A stretch of DNA of 31,005 nucleotides from CAINVV01 sp964506325 (GTDB taxonomy: Bacteria > Bacteroidota > Bacteroidia > Bacteroidales > Prolixibacteraceae), in contig CAZDLO010000042.1 in the NCBI GenBank assembly GCA_964506325.1, forward strand, positions 1 to 31,005, written 5' to 3'. The position numbers and the translations under genes were made by a program. Every line of letters begins with the position of its first letter. Position 1 is the stretch's first letter. Shown here piece by piece: positions 1 through 6,024 of the stretch. The notes below the pieces were generated by a model. That model worked only from the letters and a program-made list of their open reading frames with translations, had not been told where the DNA came from and made no database searches.

Positions 1-2
1 GT

Positions 3-293
3 ACCTTTACTATCACCAACGGCGGTGTTTTCGGATCTATGATGTCTACTCCCATTATTAATCCGCCCCAAAGTGCAATACTAGGGCTTCATGCCATCAA
101 AGAGCGTCCTGTTGCCATCAATGGGAAAGTAGAGATTAGGCCGATGATGTACCTGGCCCTGTCATACGATCACCGTATCATTGATGGGAAAGATTCCGTT
201 GGGTTTCTCGTAAAAGTGAAAGACAATATTGAAAACCCGGCGAGACTTCTGTTCAACGGTAAAAATGCCGAGGAGGTATTACTGGGGTTATAA
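3..293 (+). CDS. 2-oxo-acid dehydrogenase E2 acyltransferase, C-terminal fragment (probably 2-oxoglutarate dehydrogenase)
   Basis: Only the last ~96 residues are present; the gene runs off the left edge in frame 3. The fragment begins TFTITNGGVFGSMMSTPIIN and carries SYDHRIIDG, the catalytic His-Asp motif (DHRxxDG) of the dihydrolipoamide acyltransferase core, about 40 residues before the end. E2 transfers the acyl group from lipoyl-lysine to CoA in the multi-enzyme complex. The sequence resembles the succinyltransferase (SucB) type more than pyruvate E2, but the lipoyl and E3-binding domains that would help decide are outside the window. It ends 18 bp from the convergent DUF5606 gene with no obvious terminator between. 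Family call is firm; substrate is inference. Confidence 0.88.
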   Translation, partial: TFTITNGGVFGSMMSTPIINPPQSAILGLHAIKERPVAINGKVEIRPMMYLALSYDHRIIDGKDSVGFLVKVKDNIENPARLLFNGKNAEEVLLGL

Positions 294-311
294 GATTGTT
301 ATCCTGTGGTT

Positions 312-740
312 TCAGCTTGCTTCTTCAGTAAGATTCTTCTCCTCTTCGGGAGTGGATTCTTCAGTATTTAGCAAACCTTTATCCTGCAACAAGTTATACC
401 AGGAAATTACTTTCTTGATATCTGAAACATAAACCCTTTCCCTGTCATAATCCGGCAAAATTTTCTCAAAATATTTTTTCAATTCATCCGGTTTGGCCCC
501 GGATTGAATGACCGGCCCACCATTTTCCTGAGCGTATATCTTTTTAAAAACCTCTTTCAAAGGAAAATCTTCACTGGTAGTGTAAATTGCGATATCTTCA
601 AGGGTGCTCATCTTTGCACTTGCGAATGCGGTTTGCTTTTTACCTGTCAGGAGTGATTCAACAATAACTCCGTTTTTACCTTCAGACAACATTTTAAATA
701 ATCCGGGTTGACCGGATATTGCCAAAATACCTTTTAACAT
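312..740 (-). CDS. DUF5606 family protein
   Basis: A 142-residue cytoplasmic protein with no signal peptide or membrane segment. The N-terminus (MLKGILAISGQPGLFKML) and the central stretch with KMSTLEDIAIYTTSEDFPL match my recollection of the DUF5606 family, which is nearly restricted to Bacteroidota and has no assigned function. The C-terminus is an acidic tail rich in Glu, Thr and Ser. The start ATG at 740 is 24 bp downstream of a TATTTTTG box on the minus strand. It is convergent with the E2 gene and stands alone. Family assignment is from memory of the sequence pattern; function is unknown. Confidence 0.75.
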   Translation of the reverse strand: MLKGILAISGQPGLFKMLSEGKNGVIVESLLTGKKQTAFASAKMSTLEDIAIYTTSEDFPLKEVFKKIYAQENGGPVIQSGAKPDELKKYFEKILPDYDRERVYVSDIKKVISWYNLLQDKGLLNTEESTPEEEKNLTEEAS

Positions 741-1083
741 AGAAAATACAATTTATTTAGCTGCAAAAATAGCAAGATTTTTCGATTATGAATTTTGCCA
801 ACCTTAAACAGTTGCAGCCTGAAGATAGAAAAATTCTGCATCCTAACAGTTCCACCTTTTCAATACCTGTTGTCCGGGGTTTATGATGGATTGCAATCCG
901 TGAATTGATTTTTTTTATGCCGGAGTGCTGAAACTGTGCAAACTTTGGCGAACTTTACAGACCAAGGCAAATACTTACTATTGAATACTGATTTTCAGTT
1001 TAATTTATAGCCAATACTTTGTATTACAATTAATTAACAGATGTAGATTATCATCTTTCTGCCATGTAAATTCCCAGTTATTA
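741..1083. other. 343-bp gene-free stretch between the DUF5606 and HAD genes
   Basis: I find no convincing ORF, tRNA or other RNA here. The left end holds the DUF5606 promoter candidate. A 12-bp perfect palindrome, GGATTGCAATCC, lies at 888-899. The right end is AT-rich and should contain the HAD promoter, but no exact TAnnTTTG box was found; ATACTTTG near 1014-1021 is the nearest match. Confidence 0.5.
764..771 (-). promoter_or_regulatory. Candidate -7 box for the DUF5606 gene
   Basis: Reading the minus strand, TATTTTTG fits the Bacteroidota primary-sigma -7 consensus TAnnTTTG exactly and lies 24 bp before the ATG at 740. No TTTG is present at the usual 19-23 bp spacing upstream (only TTGG, at 26 bp), so the -33 half is weak. 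Confidence 0.4.
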
Positions 1084-1926
1084 ATGAAGAAAAATTCTGT
1101 GAGTGAGTTAAAAATGGTGATTACTGATCTGGATGGTACCCTCCTCCAGAACGACCATTCGATCAGCAACGAAGATATTGATACACTCAATCTTCTCGGA
1201 GAAATGGGTATTTGCAGGGTAGCCGCCACAGGCAGAAACCTTTTCAAAGTCAGAAAAGCCCTTAAACCATCAGATCCGTTTGATTATGTGATATGTTCAT
1301 CCGGAGCAGGGATCATTGACTGGCAAAAGCAGGAAATCATCAGAGCCATTGACCTTTCCGAAAACCTCACCACCAGGCTCGTTCACTACCTGATCGAAAA
1401 TAGATACAATTTCAAAGTATCCGAAATATTTCCTGATAATCACAATTTTTATTGGTGGCTGAACCACGAATGCCCTGAAATAAGGAGATACATCGATGTT
1501 CATTCCCAAATGGGGAATGCTGAAGAGATTGTGCCCGGCCGGGGGTACAATTCTTCTCAGTTACTGCTGTTCTTTTCTAAGATTAGCGGTGAGTTCGAAA
1601 AGGTGAAAAAGGAGTTACTCGGAAAGTTCAGTGAGCTGAGCATCATCAGGACCACTTCTCCTTTGGATGACAAATGGTTATGGATGGAAATCTTCCCGAA
1701 GGGAATTTCAAAAGCCCATGGTATTGCTGAAATTTGTCATTTAAAAGGCATAAACCAAAAAGAGACCCTGGGCATCGGGAACGACTTCAATGATCTGGAA
1801 ATGCTCAATTTTACACATCTGTCTTATGTTGTGCATAATTCGCCGGAAGAACTGAAAGAAAAATTCCTGATCTCCCTTCCCCACCATGAGAGCGGTTTCT
1901 CACATGCTGTCAGGAAGCATCTTTGA
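1084..1926 (+). CDS. Cof-type HAD-IIB family hydrolase (sugar-phosphate/nucleotide phosphatase-like)
   Basis: A 280-residue protein of normal length for Cof-type HAD phosphatases. HAD motif I is ITDLDGTLL, with nucleophile Asp15 and acid/base Asp17. Motif II follows in VAATGR, and motif IV (GIGNDFNDLEML) near residues 231-242 supplies Mg2+ ligands. The region between is the IIB-type cap domain. These enzymes dephosphorylate small phosphorylated metabolites (sugar phosphates, PLP, flavin nucleotides) in the cytoplasm; the substrate cannot be read from sequence. The ATG at 1084 gives a 10-residue lead-in; the Met at codon 11 is an alternative start. It ends in TGA, 12 bp from the convergent epimerase gene, with no terminator between. 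Confidence 0.88.
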   Translation: MKKNSVSELKMVITDLDGTLLQNDHSISNEDIDTLNLLGEMGICRVAATGRNLFKVRKALKPSDPFDYVICSSGAGIIDWQKQEIIRAIDLSENLTTRLVHYLIENRYNFKVSEIFPDNHNFYWWLNHECPEIRRYIDVHSQMGNAEEIVPGRGYNSSQLLLFFSKISGEFEKVKKELLGKFSELSIIRTTSPLDDKWLWMEIFPKGISKAHGIAEICHLKGINQKETLGIGNDFNDLEMLNFTHLSYVVHNSPEELKEKFLISLPHHESGFSHAVRKHL

Positions 1927-1938
1927 AAAGAAGTAAAA

Positions 1939-2340
1939 CTATTCAGCGCAGAATTCCGTCAATACCCCAAATGTTGATTTTGGATGGAGAAAACCAATAC
2001 TGAGGCCTTCCGCGCCCTTTCTCCCCTGTTTGTCTATAAGCTGAATTCCTGCTGCTTCTGCCTCCTTTAAGGCTACATCCACATTGTCAACAGCAAAGGC
2101 AATATGGTGGATTCCCTGCCCCCTTTTTTCGAGGAATTTTCCGATCGGACCTTCCGGGTCCATCGTTTCAAGCAATTCAATTTTTGTTTCCCCAACCTTG
2201 AAAAATGCTGTTTTAACTTTTTGGTCAGCTACTGTTTCCACTGCATAACACTTTGAACCCAAAAGTGTTTCATAAAAGGGGATCGCTGTTTCAAGGCTTT
2301 CAACTGCTATACCGATGTGTTCAATTTTTGATATGTTCAT
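1939..2340 (-). CDS. mce: Methylmalonyl-CoA epimerase
   Basis: 133 residues of the vicinal-oxygen-chelate (glyoxalase-like) fold, matching the normal length. It interconverts (R)- and (S)-methylmalonyl-CoA, linking the B12-dependent mutase to propionyl-CoA metabolism. Likely metal ligands by family pattern are His8 (KIEHIGIAV), Glu55 (TKIELLE), His79 (GIHHIAFAV) and Glu129 (VLTEF). It sits 11 bp downstream of the CoA-transferase gene on the same strand, so the two are probably co-transcribed; that pairing fits succinate-to-propionate fermentation or propionate uptake. The mutase and decarboxylase are not in the window. The symbol mce here means the epimerase, not the MCE transport family at 16509. 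Confidence 0.93.
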   Translation of the reverse strand: MNISKIEHIGIAVESLETAIPFYETLLGSKCYAVETVADQKVKTAFFKVGETKIELLETMDPEGPIGKFLEKRGQGIHHIAFAVDNVDVALKEAEAAGIQLIDKQGRKGAEGLSIGFLHPKSTFGVLTEFCAE

Positions 2341-2351
2341 TGCGTCTTTTG

Positions 2352-3668
2352 TTATTTGTTATTTTCTCTGCGTACAAAATTGTAATGCGGTCCAAATCTT
2401 TCGAATGCAGCACGGTCAAGCATCTCCCTGTGATCGGGATGTGCAATGGAAATCAATAATTTAGCTCTTTCCTGCATCGTTTTTCCATACAGGTTTACCA
2501 CACCTTGTTCTGTAACAACCCAGTGAATGTTTGCCCTGGTTGAAACCACTCCGGATCCTTCGATCAAAGTTGGTGAAATTTTGGATAACCCTTTCTCAGT
2601 GACGGAGGGCATAGCGATAATTGGTCTTCCGTTTTTTGAATATCCTGCTCCCCGGATAAAATCTATCTGACCACCTACTCCTGAATAATGCTTTATACCG
2701 ATAGAATCGGCACAAACCTGTCCGGTCAGGTCAATGGCCAATGCTGCATTTATGGCTGTTACCTGGTCAAGCTTCCGTATTACTGCCACATTGTTGGTAT
2801 GAGAGACGTCCATCATCGCTACCATGGGATTATCATCTACAAAATCATAGAGTGCTTTCGAACCCATCAGGAAGGAAGCAACCATCTTCCCTTTGTCAAA
2901 ATTCTTCTTTCTGCCCGTTACAATACCCTTTTCCACCAAGGGCAAAATGCCATCAGAAAACATTTCGGTATGAACACCCAAGTCCTTGTGATTTCCAAGT
3001 TGGGCCAATACTGCATTGGGTATACCCCCTATTCCCATCTGGAGACAGGCACCATCCTCCACCAAAGTAGCTACATTTTTGCCAATTGCAATTTCCATGT
3101 CTGTAAGTGGCTCTATATTATGTGCATATATCGGTGAATCATCTTCAACAAACAGATCGATCATGTTTACATTGATCATGGCATCACCCCAGGTCCTGGG
3201 AACATTGGGGTTAATCAGTGCAATAACTTTATCAGCACATTCCACAGCGGCCAGTGTGGCATCAACAGAAGTGCCCAGCGATACAAATCCGTGCTTGTCG
3301 GGTGGAGAAACCATAATCATGGCAACGTTTACCTTCAGATAACCTTCACGAATCAGCTTCTGTGTCTCACTTAGAAAGACCGGGATGTAGTCTGCATACC
3401 CAGCCTGGGTTTGTTTGCGCAGATTGCCTCCGACAAAAAACTGCTGCGTATCAAATATGCCTTCAAACTCCGGATTTGCATATTCCACGGTACCTTCAAC
3501 ATGTATATGCTGTATCTTCACATCATAAAACTCACCTGCCCTGCCCCGGTCTACCATGGCATGAATTAATCTATGAGGAGTTACTGCGACACTGCTGAGA
3601 TGCACCCTGTCGCCGGATTTGATAATCTTTACTGCTTCTTCAGCCGTTGTATATCTAATTAAGTTCAT
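2352..3668 (-). CDS. Acetyl-CoA hydrolase / CoA-transferase family protein (4-hydroxybutyrate CoA-transferase-like)
   Basis: 438 residues, the length of the 4-hydroxybutyrate/butyrate CoA-transferase branch rather than the ~500-residue succinyl-CoA:acetate branch. The catalytic glutamate that forms the glutamyl-CoA thioester is most likely Glu235 in GVHTEMFSDG, preceded by the Gly-rich MGIGGIPNAV. The C-terminal motif GVGGQIDFIRGA is also typical. The enzyme would move CoA between acetate and another acyl-CoA. Its place directly upstream of methylmalonyl-CoA epimerase suggests propionyl- or succinyl-CoA as the partner, but this is inference. The ATG at 3668 opens on MNLIRYTTAEEAV, the usual N-terminus. 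Several long ORFs on the opposite strand are shadows. Confidence 0.88.
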   Translation of the reverse strand: MNLIRYTTAEEAVKIIKSGDRVHLSSVAVTPHRLIHAMVDRGRAGEFYDVKIQHIHVEGTVEYANPEFEGIFDTQQFFVGGNLRKQTQAGYADYIPVFLSETQKLIREGYLKVNVAMIMVSPPDKHGFVSLGTSVDATLAAVECADKVIALINPNVPRTWGDAMINVNMIDLFVEDDSPIYAHNIEPLTDMEIAIGKNVATLVEDGACLQMGIGGIPNAVLAQLGNHKDLGVHTEMFSDGILPLVEKGIVTGRKKNFDKGKMVASFLMGSKALYDFVDDNPMVAMMDVSHTNNVAVIRKLDQVTAINAALAIDLTGQVCADSIGIKHYSGVGGQIDFIRGAGYSKNGRPIIAMPSVTEKGLSKISPTLIEGSGVVSTRANIHWVVTEQGVVNLYGKTMQERAKLLISIAHPDHREMLDRAAFERFGPHYNFVRRENNK

Positions 3669-3747
3669 TATTAATGCTTTACGTTTGCGTTTGCAATATT
3701 ACTATTATTAAATATTGTCAGAAAATTTGCTGTCTGCTGGAAGTTAA

Positions 3748-3803
3748 TATTTAATGATAAATGATTATATGGCATAGCATTATAACCTTATTTAATGATA
3801 AAT
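3748..3803. repeat. Two 15-bp direct repeats, each with an internal dyad (operator-like)
   Basis: TATTTAATGATAAAT occurs at 3748-3762 and again, identical, at 3789-3803, an offset of 41 bp (about four helical turns). Each copy contains the inverted repeat ATTTA-N4-TAAAT. They lie in the 260-bp gap between the divergently transcribed CoA-transferase and flavoprotein genes, where a regulator could act on either. No regulator gene is adjacent. Confidence 0.45.
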
Positions 3804-3928
3804 TGATTTTGATACCGAACAGCAGAATTCAATTGTTTTATTCTTTCAACGGTGAATATTCGAAACCATAGCTAAAGTTCCCCGTAAATCAAGGAGCTGT
3901 TACCTCCGGAAGGAAGGTCGTCGAAAAG

Positions 3929-5485
3929 ATGTCCGGATCTCAGTTTTTTTCCTTTAATTTGAAAACGGATTGTGATCACCCTCAAATAATCAGTATGAAG
4001 CAGTTTGATCTCGCAGTAATTGGCAGTGGGCCTGGTGGTTTAGCAGCAACTATGCGTGCACTTGACTTTGGAAAAAGTGTTTGCATTATTGAAGCAGGAC
4101 ACCTGGGTGGAAATGGAATTATGAACGGGCCGCTCACCTCCAAGACCATGTGGGAACTTTCAGCAGATTACGCCGTGGCAGCTGCTGTGGACCGCGGTTA
4201 CCGGGCATCCGGGTTGCAGGTCGATTATAGTCTGGTGAAAAAGACTGTTTTACAAGCCGCAAAAACAAAGCAAAATCAGATACTGTCTCAAATAGAGACA
4301 TTTTCCGATGATGACAAACATCCTGGCAAAATTACGTATAAACAGGGTTTTGCCAGGTTTCTTGATCGTCATACACTGGAAATAAAGAGTGATACCGGTA
4401 TTGAAGTTATAAGTGCAGAGTACATTGTTATTGCAACTGGTTCCCTTCCCCGCCCCCACCCGGATCTTGTAATCGACCAAAAACAAATTATCGATTCTGA
4501 CGGAATTCTCAACCTGAAAAATTTTCCTGAGCGCATGATGATCATAGGTTCAGGTATCATAGGGTGCGAATTCGCTACTATTTTTTCAAATTTCAAGCAA
4601 ACGGAAGTGCATTTGCTGGACCGCACGCATCGTGTAATTCCCTTTGAAGATGATGATGTGAGCGATTTTGTATCTAAAAATCTTCAGAAAAACGGGGTCA
4701 TAATTCATCAGACTGCCAATCTTCGTGCCGTCAGGAAGAAAAACGATTACCTTGAAGTTGTACTTGATTATGAAGACGGACACAGCAGTGTTGTAGAAGT
4801 GGATATCATACTTATTTCCATTGGCCGGGACCCCAATATTGCAGGTCTTTGTCTCGAAAACGCAGGAATAGAGACCAATAACAAGGGATACCTTAAGATC
4901 AACGAGACCTGCTCTCTCTCAAATGTCGGAGAGTGTAATATTTTTGCTGCCGGTGATGTGACAGGACAGAAGGCCTTGTATGGCGTTGCGGAAGAACAGG
5001 GCCGCTATATTGTGGAGGCAATTTTTGGAAAATCCAAGTTTATTCTGGATTATTCACACATGCCGACCCTCATGTTTTTTAAGCCTGAACTGGCAGCTGT
5101 GGGTGCCAATGAGAAGATGCTGAGAAGCAAAGGTATTCCATACAAGGCTGCCTATTACTCCAATGAACTGGTTAACAGAACTATAGCAATGAGAAACACC
5201 AGTGGTTTCGTTAAAATCATGGTGAGTAACGACGGCTCCGACAGAATTCTTGGCATGCGTGCTGCAGGGCCACAGGCCTCTGCTTTCATTGTTTCAATAG
5301 CATACCTGATTAACAATGACATACGCCTCCAGGAAGTACTGCAGAGTATCCATCCTCATCCAAGTGTTACTGAAGGAATCCAGGAATGTCTCCGTGTATT
5401 TTATGACCAGTCCATTTTCAAGCCTCAAGCCTTTCCAAACCTGATACGGGTAACAGAATGGAAACCCGGCACCCCGGAAAAATAA
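3929..5485 (+). CDS. Dihydrolipoamide dehydrogenase-like FAD/NAD flavoprotein lacking the redox disulfide
   Basis: 518 residues with the class I pyridine-nucleotide-disulfide oxidoreductase layout: FAD-binding GSGPGG (residues 32-37), NAD-binding GSGIIGCE near 206-214 followed by Asp in LLDR (suggesting NAD over NADP), the second FAD motif AAGD ending at Asp343, and a C-terminal dimerisation domain with the His477/Glu482 pair (PHPSVTE). The canonical GGTCLNVGCIPSK redox motif is replaced by GGNGIMNGPLTSK (60-72): both cysteines are gone (Gly63, Pro68). It therefore cannot be a normal lipoamide dehydrogenase; a transhydrogenase, diaphorase or quinone-reductase role is possible. ATG 3929 has GGAAGGAAGG upstream; Met23 (3995), just before the FAD fold, is an alternative start. 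purL follows on the same strand after 110 bp. Confidence 0.82.
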   Translation: MSGSQFFSFNLKTDCDHPQIISMKQFDLAVIGSGPGGLAATMRALDFGKSVCIIEAGHLGGNGIMNGPLTSKTMWELSADYAVAAAVDRGYRASGLQVDYSLVKKTVLQAAKTKQNQILSQIETFSDDDKHPGKITYKQGFARFLDRHTLEIKSDTGIEVISAEYIVIATGSLPRPHPDLVIDQKQIIDSDGILNLKNFPERMMIIGSGIIGCEFATIFSNFKQTEVHLLDRTHRVIPFEDDDVSDFVSKNLQKNGVIIHQTANLRAVRKKNDYLEVVLDYEDGHSSVVEVDIILISIGRDPNIAGLCLENAGIETNNKGYLKINETCSLSNVGECNIFAAGDVTGQKALYGVAEEQGRYIVEAIFGKSKFILDYSHMPTLMFFKPELAAVGANEKMLRSKGIPYKAAYYSNELVNRTIAMRNTSGFVKIMVSNDGSDRILGMRAAGPQASAFIVSIAYLINNDIRLQEVLQSIHPHPSVTEGIQECLRVFYDQSIFKPQAFPNLIRVTEWKPGTPEK

Positions 5486-5559
5486 GAACCTGGTATTTAT
5501 CAACTGCAGACTGTTGATTATTGGTTGGCAGGATACCACACCTGATTGACATTTTTGTC

Positions 5560-5567
5560 TATTTTCG
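5560..5567 (+). promoter_or_regulatory. Possible -7 box for purL
   Basis: TATTTTCG differs by one base from TAnnTTTG and is placed 28 bp before the ATG at 5596. No TTTG is found at the proper spacing upstream, so this is weak. Confidence 0.25.
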
Positions 5568-5595
5568 CAGACATAAAATCATAATATTCTGCCTC

Positions 5596-5979
5596 ATGAT
5601 CCTCTTCTTCAAAGAGACCGGCAAAATTTTTGCTGTAAGTTCACAAGTTGCATTAAATCAACAAGACCTGGAAAAATTAGTCTGGCTGTTCCGTGATGCT
5701 GAGATGATCGGCTCAGACAGGCTAAACGGACGTTTTGTCGGACCCAGAAAAGAAATGATCACCCCCTGGAGCACCAATGCTGTAGAGATTACCCAAAATA
5801 TGGGGATAAAGGGAATCGACAGAATCGAAGAATTTTTTCTTTCTGAGGTATCAATAAAAATTGATCCGATGCTTCAGGCAGTCTATGAAGGCCTCGACCA
5901 GACTGTTTTCACCATCAATCACCTGCCTGAACCAGTAATTAGCATAGAAGATATCCCAGCGTATAATCAGAAGGAATGA
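5596..5979 (+). pseudogene. purL: purL N-terminal part (PurS-like domain), cut off by an in-frame TGA
   Basis: This 127-residue piece is the N-terminal domain of the long single-chain phosphoribosylformylglycinamidine synthase. It starts MILFFKETGK, the typical Bacteroidota PurL N-terminus, and contains FVGPRKEMITPWSTNAVEIT. It stops at TGA (5977-5979) after PAYNQKE. The same frame continues without any shift into LALSEDEIQYLEE and then the rest of PurL. By comparison with remembered Bacteroides PurL (NEKEGLALSEEEIQYL), the TGA replaces a Gly codon, a single G-to-T change from GGA. The open frame extends upstream to 5521, but 5596 is the start that fits the family. This could be a true nonsense mutation, a sequence error, or a split, still-working gene. 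Confidence 0.8.
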
Positions 5980-6024
5980 CTCGCCTTAAGTGAAGATGAG
6001 ATTCAGTACCTGGAGGAAATTGCC

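Noticed and set aside
2688..3598. Several plus-strand ORFs of 78-149 residues opposite the CoA-transferase gene
   Set aside because: They are antisense shadows of a strongly conserved gene, with odd composition rich in Cys, His and Pro and no family resemblance.
5497..5520. Weak stem ATCAAC/GTTGAT after the flavoprotein gene as a terminator
   Set aside because: Only six AT-rich base pairs and no U-tract follow, so it is not listed as a terminator.
5977..5979. TGA read as glycine by an alternative genetic code, or as selenocysteine
   Set aside because: TGA is a normal stop for at least three genes here (HAD gene at 1926, amidase at 16369, phosphorylase at 23505), Gly is abundantly encoded by GGN, and no SECIS-like reason exists for Sec at a Gly position.
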